DNA of 18,903 nucleotides from JBEVMS01 sp040508515. GTDB lineage: Bacteria > Pseudomonadota > Gammaproteobacteria > Xanthomonadales > Rhodanobacteraceae. How positions within the stretch are numbered: the first letter of the stretch is position 1; the number at the start of each line of letters is the position of its first letter. The notes beneath the pieces are model-generated. The model had not been told where the DNA came from. It ran no database searches and worked only from the letters and a program-made list of their open reading frames with translations. The position numbers and the translations under genes are program-made. The DNA is taken from positions 1-18,903 of the forward strand of contig JBEVMS010000081.1 in the NCBI GenBank assembly GCA_040508515.1, read 5' to 3'. Shown in pieces: positions 9,042-16,127 of the stretch.

Positions 9042-10022
9042 ATGAGCGTCATTCCCCTGCCCCCGGCGACCACCCGGCGACCGCGCGCCCAGGTCGCCCA
9101 GGCCATCGCGCCGGCAAGCGTGGGCAACGCAGCGGTCGGTTTCGACATCCTTGGGCATAGCCTGAGTGGACCCGGCGACTGCGCCGAGGTGCGCCGGATC
9201 GAGCAGGCCACGGTGCGCATCGCCGCCATCGAAGGGGTCGTCACCGACCTGCCCACGCAACCCTCGCACAACACCGCCGGCGCGGCGCTGCTGGCGCTGC
9301 GCAAGGCGCTGGGACTTACCTACGGCTTCGAGCTGACCTTGCATAAGGGCATCGCCCTAGGTTCGGGGATGGGCGGTTCGGCCGCGTCCTGCGTGGCCGC
9401 GCTGGTGGCCGCCAATGCGCTGCTGGAATGCCCGTTGTCGCCCGAATCGCTGTACGAGTTCGCGCTGGAGGGCGAGGCGGTGGCCAGCGGTGGCCGGCAC
9501 GGCGACAACGTCGGCGCCATGCTGCTGGGTGGCCTGGTGCTGGCCACCCGCGATCGCCTGGTGCGCATTCCGGTGCCGGCGGCCTGGCACTGCGCGGTGG
9601 TCCACCCGCACTACGTGCTGGAGACGCGCAAATCACGTGCCGCGCTGGCCGGCGACTACCCGCTGAGCCAGTTCATTGCGCAGAGCAACAATCTGGCGCT
9701 AGTCCTGGCCGGCTGCTACCGCGGCGAGGCGGCGCTGGTGCGCGAGGGGCTCGCCGATGTGCTGGTGGAGCCACGCCGCGCGCCGTTGATTCCCAACTTC
9801 GCCCGCGTCAAACAAGCCGCGCTGGATCACCGCGCCTTGGGCGCCAGCATTTCCGGCGCTGGTCCCAGCGTGTTCGGTTGGTACGAGCATCGACTGGACG
9901 CCGAAGCCGCCGCCAAGGCGATGCAGGCCGCCTTCGCCGACGCCGGGCTGGACAGCGACGGCTACGTCTCGCCCATCGACGGCCCGGCCGCGCGCCTGCT
10001 GGAGGCGGAGGAAGACGCATGA
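9042..10022 (+). CDS. thrB: Homoserine kinase ThrB
   Basis: Homoserine kinase is a cytoplasmic GHMP-family enzyme that uses ATP to phosphorylate L-homoserine to O-phosphohomoserine, the substrate of the next gene product. The 326-residue protein is slightly longer than E. coli ThrB (about 310). It shows the three GHMP motifs: PASVGNAAVGFDILG near the N-terminus, the glycine-rich ATP loop GSGMGGSAAS starting at residue 107, and GASISGAGPSVF at residues 267-278. The ATG at 9042 is chosen because GGAGG at 9030-9034 lies seven bases upstream and the GHMP motif follows at the expected distance. An in-frame ATG at 8997 would overlap this ribosome binding site. The stop overlaps the thrC start as ATGA, implying translational coupling. 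thrA is not adjacent. Confidence 0.97.
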   Translation: MSVIPLPPATTRRPRAQVAQAIAPASVGNAAVGFDILGHSLSGPGDCAEVRRIEQATVRIAAIEGVVTDLPTQPSHNTAGAALLALRKALGLTYGFELTLHKGIALGSGMGGSAASCVAALVAANALLECPLSPESLYEFALEGEAVASGGRHGDNVGAMLLGGLVLATRDRLVRIPVPAAWHCAVVHPHYVLETRKSRAALAGDYPLSQFIAQSNNLALVLAGCYRGEAALVREGLADVLVEPRRAPLIPNFARVKQAALDHRALGASISGAGPSVFGWYEHRLDAEAAAKAMQAAFADAGLDSDGYVSPIDGPAARLLEAEEDA

Positions 10023-11371
10023 GGAAAGACGACGCGTTGTTCTACCTCAGCACCCGCGGCGCCAGTCCAGCGACCAGCCTCAGCGAAGCGATCGGCGCCG
10101 GACTGGCGCCCGATGGCGGCCTCTACGTGCCCGAAGCGCTGCCACGGCTGGACCCAGCCGATTTCGATCCGCACGGCAGCCTGGCCGACACCGCCGCCAC
10201 CTTGCTGGCGCCGTTCTTCGCCGGCGATCGGCTCGCCCCGGAACTGACTGCGATCTGCGCCGAGGCCTTCACCTTTGAGGCGCCGCTGCGGCCATTGGGG
10301 TTCGGTCATGCGCAGGTGCTGGAACTGTTCCATGGACCCAGCGCGGCGTTCAAAGACTTCGGCGCGCGTTTTCTGGCCGCCTGCATGCGTCGTTTATCGC
10401 AACCTGCGGCCCGGCCGTTGACCATCCTGGTGGCCACCTCCGGCGATACCGGCGCGGCGGTGGCGGCGGCGTTCCATCGCCAGCCCGGCATCGCCGTGGT
10501 GATCCTCTACCCGGACGGCCGCGTCTCGCCACGGCAGGCGCATCAATTGGGTTGTTTCGGCGACAACGTGCGCGCGCTGCGCGTGGCCGGCCGCTTCGAC
10601 GACTGCCAGCGCATGGTCAAGGCGGCGCTCAATGATCCGCAACTGCAGGACCAGCGCCCGCTGTCCTCGGCCAATAGCATCAGCCTGGGCCGGTTGCTGC
10701 CGCAGATGAGCTACTACGCGCACACCGCGCTGCGCTGGCAGCGCGAGCACGCCGCACCGATCAATCTGATCGTGCCCAGCGGCAACCTGGGCAATGCGCT
10801 GGCGTGCCTGTGGGTGCGCGAGATGGGCCTGCCGATCGGCGAAGTGCAACTGGCCTGCAACGCCAACGCTACCTTGCCGGAATTCTTCGCCGGCGCCGAC
10901 TACCACCCGCGCGAAGCCGTTGCCACCTTGGCCAATGCGATGGACGTCGGCGCACCGAGCAATTTCGAGCGCTTGCGCTGGACCTATCCCCACGCCAGCG
11001 TGCTGCGCGCCCTGCTGAGCGCGCGCAGCGTCGACGACACGGCGATCCAACACACCATCGCCGAACAGGCGCGCCTGCACGGCCACGTGTTCTGTCCGCA
11101 CACCGCCACCGCCGTGCATCTGCTGGAACAGCGCCTGGCCGCCGGCGACCTCACGCCCTGGACGGTGGTTGCCACCGCCCATCCGGCCAAATTCGATTCG
11201 GTGGTCGAACCGCTGCTGGGCCATCCCGTGGAAGTGCCCACCAGCCTGGCCGCAATGCTGCAGCGCCCCTCCCACGCCGAGCCCCTCGCCGCCGACGAGC
11301 AGGCGTTCAAAGATTGGCTCATCGATAACGCCGCCACGCCGCCGTCAGCTAGCGTGGCGCGCTCGGCCTAG
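10019..11371 (+). CDS. thrC: Threonine synthase ThrC
   Basis: Threonine synthase is a PLP enzyme that converts O-phosphohomoserine and water to L-threonine and phosphate, completing the pathway begun by ThrB. The product has 450 residues, slightly longer than E. coli ThrC (428). The N-terminal signature YLSTRG and the APDGGLYVPEALP segment are typical. Lys112 in SAAFKDFGARFLA is the expected Schiff-base lysine. LVATSGDTGAAVAAAF is the phosphate and PLP binding loop, and the central VPSGNLGNALA segment matches the family. Its ATG lies within the ATGA overlap with the end of thrB, so the two are certainly co-transcribed. The last 15 or so residues are alanine and serine rich and look like an unconstrained tail. 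No hairpin plus T-tract follows the stop; a transposase relic lies immediately downstream. Confidence 0.97.
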   Translation: MRKDDALFYLSTRGASPATSLSEAIGAGLAPDGGLYVPEALPRLDPADFDPHGSLADTAATLLAPFFAGDRLAPELTAICAEAFTFEAPLRPLGFGHAQVLELFHGPSAAFKDFGARFLAACMRRLSQPAARPLTILVATSGDTGAAVAAAFHRQPGIAVVILYPDGRVSPRQAHQLGCFGDNVRALRVAGRFDDCQRMVKAALNDPQLQDQRPLSSANSISLGRLLPQMSYYAHTALRWQREHAAPINLIVPSGNLGNALACLWVREMGLPIGEVQLACNANATLPEFFAGADYHPREAVATLANAMDVGAPSNFERLRWTYPHASVLRALLSARSVDDTAIQHTIAEQARLHGHVFCPHTATAVHLLEQRLAAGDLTPWTVVATAHPAKFDSVVEPLLGHPVEVPTSLAAMLQRPSHAEPLAADEQAFKDWLIDNAATPPSASVARSA

Positions 11372-11384
11372 GACGTCGAGACAC

Positions 11385-11545
11385 CTGCCAAAACGGACCA
11401 CGCGGCATCCGCACCAGGCCCACCGGGCGACGACCGCCATCGGCGCGAGCCTGGGGATAGAACGGTTCAATCACCGCGCACAACTCGGCCCCACCGTGTT
11501 CATCGCGGCGAGGAACCCGTCGTGTGTGCGCTTACCATGGATACG
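11385..11545 (-). mobile_element. Decayed fragment of an IS5-family transposase (N-terminal part)
   Basis: The gap between thrC and the AI-2E gene is not random sequence. On the minus strand, one frame reads IHGKRTHDGFLAAMNTVGP (about 11545 down to 11490). A second frame continues with ELCAVIEPFYPQA and then GRRPVGLVRM..PFWQ (about 11490 down to 11385). Joined, these follow the N-terminal region of IS5-family transposases, which typically reads KRxxTRRxxFLAEM..VVPWARLCALIEPxYPKA..GRRPVGLERMLRxxFLQ. The order and spacing are right, but there is a frameshift between the halves, stops on either side, several substitutions at conserved positions, and no DDE catalytic region. I could not identify terminal inverted repeats or a target duplication. 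It is an old, inactive remnant. Confidence 0.6.
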
Positions 11546-11627
11546 AATCCACCCTCGGCTTCGGCCCAGACCCGTGGCTCGGGCATCGTCAACACGCTGT
11601 CGGCATGGGCTTCGCGTCAGCGTTTCC

Positions 11628-12641
11628 TTAGATCAGCTGCTGCGCTTCCAATTCGCGCTTGAGGTAGGCGTAGTAGATCGGTGCGGCGATCAAGCCGGAT
11701 AGACCAAACGCCGCCTCCATCACCAGCATAGCGATCAGCAGCTCCCAGACACGCGCACGAATTTGCCCGCCGACGATGCGCGCGTTGAGAAAATATTCCA
11801 GCTTGTGCACCACCACCAGAAAGCCCAGCGCGGCCACGCCGACCCACATGGATACCGACAGCGCCACCACGGCGATCAAGGTGTTGGAGATCAAATTGCC
11901 GACCACCGGCAACAGGCCGACCACGAAGGTGACCAGCACCAGCGTCTTGCCCAGCGGCAACACCACACCGCTCAGCGGCAGCGCCACCAGCAGGAACAGC
12001 GCCGCCAATGCGGTGTTGATCAGCGAAATCCTGATCTGCGCGTAAATGATGTCGTGAAACGCGTTGAACAATCGCTGGCAGCGCAACGACAACTCGCGCG
12101 TCAATGGCCGCGCCTGAGTTCGCTGGCGACTGTGACTGAGCGCAACGATGCCGCCCAGCACCAGCCCGATGAACACATGCAGCAGCACCCGCGCCGTATT
12201 TTTACCCGCCAGTTGCAAGCCGCCACTATGGCTTCGGGCCCAGTCGGTCACCAGCAGGCGCAGCGACTCCACGCTGTCCGGCAGGTGGTTAGTGACGATC
12301 GGCGGCAGTTGCTGGCGTGCACGGTCCAGCAAGGGCAGCAACTGCTCTTGCCAGAGTTTGTTCGGATCGCCGATCTCGTGCCGATAAAAACTGATCACGC
12401 CGACAATCAGCAGCACCAGCAACGCCACCACCAACGCGCTGATCACCGCCACCGCGATCAAACGCGCGCGTTCACCGGACAACCAGCGTTGCAGCAGCGG
12501 GCTGAGCGCATCGACCACTTGATAGACCAACAGCCCAGCCAGCAGCGCCGAAAGCAGATGCAGATGCAAGATCGCCAGCAACGCCAGCAACGCCAGCAGG
12601 TAGCTGGCGATTCGCACGCAAAAATCGGGAGCGCTGGGCAC
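11628..12641 (-). CDS. AI-2E/PerM-family membrane protein (second tandem copy)
   Basis: This is a polytopic inner-membrane protein of the AI-2E transporter family (PF01594; E. coli TqsA, YhhT and PerM). Family members have been linked to autoinducer-2 export and to ion antiport, so the substrate here is unknown. Two N-terminal hydrophobic segments and a third near residues 55-80 precede a soluble loop of about 60 residues. The conserved C-terminal membrane half contains FVVGLLPVVGNLISNT, HKLEYFLNARIVG and GLIAAPIYYAYLK. The start is uncertain: GTG at 12641 gives 337 residues and matches the N-terminus of its paralogue. The frame stays open to a GTG at 12695 (355 residues), which has no ribosome binding site and adds non-conserved residues. 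It lies downstream of the paralogue on the same strand and is probably co-transcribed. Confidence 0.88.
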   Translation of the reverse strand: MPSAPDFCVRIASYLLALLALLAILHLHLLSALLAGLLVYQVVDALSPLLQRWLSGERARLIAVAVISALVVALLVLLIVGVISFYRHEIGDPNKLWQEQLLPLLDRARQQLPPIVTNHLPDSVESLRLLVTDWARSHSGGLQLAGKNTARVLLHVFIGLVLGGIVALSHSRQRTQARPLTRELSLRCQRLFNAFHDIIYAQIRISLINTALAALFLLVALPLSGVVLPLGKTLVLVTFVVGLLPVVGNLISNTLIAVVALSVSMWVGVAALGFLVVVHKLEYFLNARIVGGQIRARVWELLIAMLVMEAAFGLSGLIAAPIYYAYLKRELEAQQLI

Positions 12642-12723
12642 GATGGATAACGCCTTGCATTCGGGACAATGCAGCGCCGATGCCACGGCCTGCACACGTA
12701 TTGCAGCAGCCGCGCGATGAACG

Positions 12724-13755
12724 CTAGATCAAACGCCGCGCCTCCAGCTCACTCTTCAGATAAGCGTAGTAAATCGGCGCGGCGATCAATCCAGGCAGGC
12801 CGAACGCCGCTTCCATCAAAAGCATGGCGATCAGCAATTCCCAGGCACGCGCGCGGATCTCGGTGCCGACGATGCGCGCGTTGAGAAAATATTCCAGCTT
12901 GTGGATGAGGATCAGAAAGCCCAGCGCCGCGGCGCCCACGCCCAACGACACCGACAAGCCGGCAATCGCGATCACGGTATTGGAAATGAGGTTGCCCAAC
13001 ACCGGCAGCAAGCCGACCACGAAGGTCACCACCACCAAGGTCTTGCTGAAAGGCAGATGCACCGAAAACAGCGGTAACACGCCGAGCAGGAACAACGCGG
13101 TGAAGCCGGTATTGACCAGCGAAATCTTGATCTGCGCGTAGACGATGCGATGGAACGCGCCGGCCAGCCGGCGGCAGCGCCGCGTCAGCGCATCCGCCAG
13201 CGGCCCGCGTTTATGCGCCGAGCGCGCCTGACTGAGCGCCACGATCGCGCCCAGCAGCAGGCCGATCACGATCTGCACAAAGCTGCGTGCCACGCCCTTG
13301 CCGGCCAGCTGCAGTTCCTGCGCGTGCTTGCGCACCAGTTCCAGCACCGTCACGCGCAGATCGTCCACGCTGTCCGGCAGCCAGCCCACCCAGGACGGTG
13401 GCAACTGCTGCCGGGCCTTTTCCACCAACGGCATCAGCTTGTGCTGCCACAGATCGGCGGGGTCGCCGATTTCGTCGCGGAAGAATCCGATCACCCCCAG
13501 GATCAACAGAATCAGCAGGCCGACCACCAGCACGCCCAGCGCCGCCACGATCAGCACGCGGGCGCCATCGCCCGTCAGGCGCCGTCCCAGCAGCGGCGCG
13601 ATCGACTGCACCAGTTGATTGACCAACAACCCGGCCAGCAACGCCGGCAGCAGGTGCAACTGAAGCACCAGCAGCAAGGCCAGGGCCGCTAGCGCGTAAC
13701 TGATCAGTTCGACAATGCGCGCGGGTGCAGTGCAGGCGGGGGAATTCGAATCCAT
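12724..13755 (-). CDS. AI-2E/PerM-family membrane protein (first tandem copy)
   Basis: This 343-residue protein is paralogous to its downstream neighbour and belongs to the same AI-2E transporter family (PF01594). Hydrophobic segments lie at about residues 13-49 (two), 65-92, 158-175 and repeatedly from 205 to 325, with a soluble loop at about 93-157. Family hallmarks are FVVGLLPVLGNLISNT, HKLEYFLNARIVG and GLIAAPIYYAYLK. By eye, more than half of all positions match the downstream copy, and the C-terminal 110 residues are nearly identical, so this is a local gene duplication. The ATG at 13755 is the only reasonable start, though no clear Shine-Dalgarno precedes it. The gene diverges from the phosphatase lipoprotein across 125 bases. 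Its substrate cannot be deduced from sequence. Confidence 0.92.
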   Translation of the reverse strand: MDSNSPACTAPARIVELISYALAALALLLVLQLHLLPALLAGLLVNQLVQSIAPLLGRRLTGDGARVLIVAALGVLVVGLLILLILGVIGFFRDEIGDPADLWQHKLMPLVEKARQQLPPSWVGWLPDSVDDLRVTVLELVRKHAQELQLAGKGVARSFVQIVIGLLLGAIVALSQARSAHKRGPLADALTRRCRRLAGAFHRIVYAQIKISLVNTGFTALFLLGVLPLFSVHLPFSKTLVVVTFVVGLLPVLGNLISNTVIAIAGLSVSLGVGAAALGFLILIHKLEYFLNARIVGTEIRARAWELLIAMLLMEAAFGLPGLIAAPIYYAYLKSELEARRLI

Positions 13756-13880
13756 GCGTGGCGGCGCTGCGCTTAGAAAGCCGCAGTCTGGCAGCAGGGC
13801 GCAACCCCCACCAGCCCCGCGCGACTGGCGTAAACTGGCCGGCTACTTTCCGCGCTTTGCCTCGCCGCTTGGGAATATCC

Positions 13881-14798
13881 ATGTCGAAAGCTCGCTCGCT
13901 GGTTTTGGCCAGCGTCCTCGCCCTGGCTGCGTGCGCCAGTCACACCCCGCGCCCCGCCGCCGATCCGGCGCCGCCGCCGGTGGTCAGCGCGCACACGCCG
14001 GCGACCATTGTCCGCTCCGGCGCGCTGGCCGACGACAACCTCAACGCGGTGTTGTGGAGTCAACGCGCGATCGAGCACGATCTGGTTTATCAGCAGATCT
14101 ACCGTGATGCGCAGGATCGCCTGCTGGCCGCACTTAAGGACAAGCGCTGGGACGCGCTGGCGAAAGGCGATCGGTTGGCGCCCGTGGCCGGCCTCAAGCC
14201 CGCGGTGGTGCTGGATATCGACGAAACCGTACTGGACAACGCGCCCTACCAGGCGCGCTTGATCGCGCGCGGCGGTGAGTACGACGAAGCTGACTGGGCC
14301 GCCTGGTGCCGCCAAGCGGCCGCGCGTGCGCTGCCGGGCGCGGTGGCATTCACCCAGTTCGCCGCGCGCCACGGCGTGGCGGTGATCTACATCTCCAACC
14401 GTGCCAGCGCACTGGATCAAGTCACCCTGGAGAACCTGCGCAAGGTCGGCCTGCCGGTCGCCGGCCCGAATGCCTTGCTGGGCCTGGGTTCACCGATCGC
14501 GGGCTGCACCCAGGGTGGTGGGAGCGACAAGAGCTGCCGGCGCCAGTGGGTCAGCCGCACGTACCGCGTGTTGATGCAGTTCGGCGATCAGTTGGCCGAT
14601 TTCGTCGCCGTGCCCAGCAATACCGACGCCGGCCGCGAGCAAGCCATCGCACCGTATCGGGAGTGGATCGGCGAGCGTTGGTTCGTGCTGCCCAACCCGA
14701 CCTACGGCGCCTGGGAATCGGCCTTGTTCGACAACCAGCCGGGCCTATCGCGTCCGCAGCGGCGTCAGTTGAAACTCCAATCACTGCGCACTGAATAA
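13881..14798 (+). CDS. HAD-family acid phosphatase, e(P4)-like outer-membrane lipoprotein
   Basis: This is a predicted lipoprotein phosphatase of the HAD class IIIB family (PF03767), related to Haemophilus lipoprotein e(P4), which dephosphorylates nucleotides and NMN at the cell surface. The 305-residue product starts with a short basic, hydrophobic signal ending in the lipobox LAAC (Cys18), so it should be lipidated and periplasm-facing. The catalytic motif is VVLDIDETVLDN with nucleophile D112 and acid/base D114. Motif II is YISNR with S172. The lysine of motif III is K217 in DKSCRRQW, and the metal-binding motif is GDQLADF (D236, D240). The set of active-site residues is complete. ATG at 13881 is chosen because the signal peptide begins there and GGGAA lies about six bases upstream; the frame is open further upstream without a signal sequence. 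The physiological substrate is inferred from the family only. Confidence 0.92.
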   Translation: MSKARSLVLASVLALAACASHTPRPAADPAPPPVVSAHTPATIVRSGALADDNLNAVLWSQRAIEHDLVYQQIYRDAQDRLLAALKDKRWDALAKGDRLAPVAGLKPAVVLDIDETVLDNAPYQARLIARGGEYDEADWAAWCRQAAARALPGAVAFTQFAARHGVAVIYISNRASALDQVTLENLRKVGLPVAGPNALLGLGSPIAGCTQGGGSDKSCRRQWVSRTYRVLMQFGDQLADFVAVPSNTDAGREQAIAPYREWIGERWFVLPNPTYGAWESALFDNQPGLSRPQRRQLKLQSLRTE

Positions 14799-14832
14799 TC
14801 ATCGATATTCAAAATCAATCACTTACATAAAT

Positions 14833-14859
14833 AAAGCTAAGGTATTGCCTTAGCTTTTT
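14833..14859 (+). terminator. Intrinsic terminator after the phosphatase lipoprotein gene
   Basis: A perfect 10-bp stem, AAAGCTAAGG pairing with CCTTAGCTTT, has a five-base loop (TATTG) and ends in a run of five T. It lies 34 bases after the stop at 14798. The right arm and T-run also contain the spacer of the promoter called next. Confidence 0.93.
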
Positions 14860-14873
14860 CAGCCCCGTATGAT
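14845..14873 (+). promoter_or_regulatory. Candidate sigma70-like promoter for a small RNA
   Basis: TTGCCT at 14845-14850 (four of six -35 bases) and TATGAT at 14868-14873 (five of six -10 bases) are separated by exactly 17 bases. The predicted start is near 14880. The element overlaps the loop and right arm of the upstream terminator, and its product would end at a separate terminator about 95 nt later. Confidence 0.6.
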
Positions 14874-14879
14874 GCCCCT

Positions 14880-14976
14880 CGCCGAGCCCGCCGATGTAAA
14901 TCGCGGACCAGGCCATTTCCCTTCCGGCGTCGCCGGATTACCCCGCGCGGCCTCACGCCCGCGGGGTTTCTTTTAT
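14880..14976 (+). ncRNA. Candidate structured small RNA, unnamed
   Basis: The segment between the promoter at 14845-14873 and the intrinsic terminator at 14940-14976 would give a transcript of about 95 nt. It can fold as follows. Hairpin 1 at 14888-14906 pairs CCG-CGAT with ATCG-CGG around a GUAA (GNRA-type) tetraloop, with a single bulged C. A single-stranded linker at 14907-14922 is rich in pyrimidines (ATTTCCCTTCC), a sequence able to pair with purine-rich Shine-Dalgarno regions. Hairpin 2 at 14923-14937 pairs TCCGG with CCGGA around CGTCG. The terminator hairpin closes the molecule. No credible open reading frame is present, and it does not resemble 4.5S, 6S, tmRNA or RNase P RNA as I know them. 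An alternative is a prematurely terminated leader of the downstream lipoprotein gene. Its existence is inferred from sequence signals alone. Confidence 0.5.
14940..14976 (+). terminator. Second intrinsic terminator, 80 bases after the first
   Basis: The stem ACCCCGCG (14940-14947) pairs with CGCGGGGT (14960-14967) around a 12-base loop and is followed by TTTCTTTTAT. It is not needed by the upstream gene, which already has its own terminator, so it implies an independent transcript starting between the two. Confidence 0.85.
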
Positions 14977-15046
14977 CCGTAGGGATCGCCCTGGGCGCGC
15001 GCCGCTTGTCCGCCGCCGCCGCTGCCGCTTACCCTGCGCGCGCACC

Positions 15047-15081
15047 GGATGCCTGTACCGGCCGGTATGGTACCGGCATCC
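15047..15081 (+). promoter_or_regulatory. Long inverted repeat in the leader of the lipoprotein gene
   Basis: GGATGCCTGTACC (15047-15059) and GGTACCGGCATCC (15069-15081) form 13 opposed positions with a single mismatch around a nine-base loop, ending 29 bases before the ATG at 15111. No T-run follows, so it is not an ordinary terminator. It could be an RNA leader structure affecting translation or stability, or a DNA site for a dimeric regulator. The rest of the stretch from 14977 to 15046 shows nothing I can interpret. Confidence 0.5.
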
Positions 15082-15110
15082 AGGCCGCCGCCTCCCTTCG
15101 AGAGTACGCC

Positions 15111-16100
15111 ATGCCCGCTGCCCGTCTCCGTTTTGCCGCTATTGCCTGCGTCGCGCTGCTGCTGGGCGCTTGCCACAAGGACAAGGAACCCGTGAAGCCC
15201 GGCGGCGAGACGCCTGTGGCGGCGGTGCAACAGTCGTTGGAGCTGATCAAGCAGGGCGACTTCGGCGGTTTCTGGAAACACGCGCTGCCACCGGCGGATT
15301 TCGCCACCTTGCGCAGTGATTGGGCGCGCAACCACGGCCCCCAGCACCCGCTCAACGAGGACGACCGCGCCCGCGTGGAACAGACCCTGCGCCAATTCAC
15401 CGCAGCGGATGCCGAAACCAAGCTGTATGCGCAATTGAAGCCCAAGCTGGTCCAGTTCCAGCAGCAATACAGCGATCAGGTGCCGGTGATGGTGGGCATC
15501 TTCCAGGCGATCGCCACCACCGCAGTGGATCAAAGCAAGGACTTCACCGTCGCCCAGAAGCAGCAATTGCACGACATCCTCACGGTGCTGGCGCCGTGGG
15601 CGCAGAAAGCCCCTTGGTTCGACCAGGCCTTGGCCAAGAACGCGGTGACCATCGCCGTGCAGAGTGCGCGCGACCTCAAGCTCGACAGTGCCCAGCAGTG
15701 GCAGCAGCTCGATTACGATGGCGCCATGCAGAAGTACGGCGTGCTCTATGCCGGCGCCAAGCAGGTGCTGGCGCTGTACGGGTTGTCGCTGGACGAAGTC
15801 TTCGATTCGGCCAAGCTCAGCCTGCTCAGCAGCGATCAGGCCAGCGCCCAGGTCACGTTGGACTACCGTCTGCTGGGCACGCCGCTGTCCACGCAGATCA
15901 TCCTGATCCAGCAGGATGGCCGCTGGTACGACCGCGATCTGTTGCAGCAAGTGCGGGATGCGCACATCGACCTGTTGCAGGCACCCGCCGCCGCCAGCAG
16001 CCCGGCCCATCCGGCCAGCGCCGCGGCGTCGGCACCGATCCCCGCCCCGGCCACGACGACGCCCCAGCCGCCCCGCAAACCCACCGCCGCGCAAGGCTAA
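15111..16100 (+). CDS. Predicted lipoprotein of unknown function
   Basis: I do not recognise a named family. The 329-residue product begins with a basic, hydrophobic signal peptide ending in the lipobox LLGAC (Cys21), so export and lipidation are well supported. The following HKDKEPVKPGGE stretch is a flexible linker. Residues from about 35 to 290 are a globular, glutamine-rich and largely helical region without obvious catalytic motifs. It starts with VAAVQQSLELIKQGDFGGFW and ends with a beta-like section, LDYRLLGTPLSTQIILIQQD, followed by GRWYDRDL, an arrangement reminiscent of small NTF2- or DUF-like folds, though this is only an impression. The last 35 or so residues are alanine and proline rich. 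The ATG at 15111 is chosen because it starts the signal peptide and GAGAG lies six bases upstream. plsB begins 24 bases after the stop, suggesting co-transcription. Confidence 0.87.
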   Translation: MPAARLRFAAIACVALLLGACHKDKEPVKPGGETPVAAVQQSLELIKQGDFGGFWKHALPPADFATLRSDWARNHGPQHPLNEDDRARVEQTLRQFTAADAETKLYAQLKPKLVQFQQQYSDQVPVMVGIFQAIATTAVDQSKDFTVAQKQQLHDILTVLAPWAQKAPWFDQALAKNAVTIAVQSARDLKLDSAQQWQQLDYDGAMQKYGVLYAGAKQVLALYGLSLDEVFDSAKLSLLSSDQASAQVTLDYRLLGTPLSTQIILIQQDGRWYDRDLLQQVRDAHIDLLQAPAAASSPAHPASAAASAPIPAPATTTPQPPRKPTAAQG

Positions 16101-16113
16101 GCGCAAGAACGAT

Positions 16114-16127
16114 TACAATGCCTTATG
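16114..16127 (+). promoter_or_regulatory. Possible -10 element for a leaderless plsB transcript
   Basis: TACAAT (16114-16119; five of six -10 bases) lies five bases before the plsB ATG at 16125, a spacing that would start transcription at or next to the start codon. There is no Shine-Dalgarno sequence before this ATG and no convincing -35 element, so this is tentative. Confidence 0.3.

Noticed and set aside
8912..9160. Frame with a start near 8951 considered as a threonine attenuator leader peptide
   Set aside because: It contains few Thr or Ile codons, runs past the thrB start without a stop, and is not followed by a hairpin with a T-tract.
12642..12695. Upstream GTG start for the second AI-2E gene
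   Set aside because: There is no ribosome binding site before it, and the extra residues (with a CPEC pair) have no counterpart in the paralogue. It remains possible, so it is mentioned in the gene entry.
13725..13880. Upstream extension of the phosphatase lipoprotein frame
   Set aside because: The extension would bury the lipoprotein signal peptide inside the protein. The signal starts exactly at the ATG at 13881, and the extension overlaps the start of the divergent AI-2E gene.
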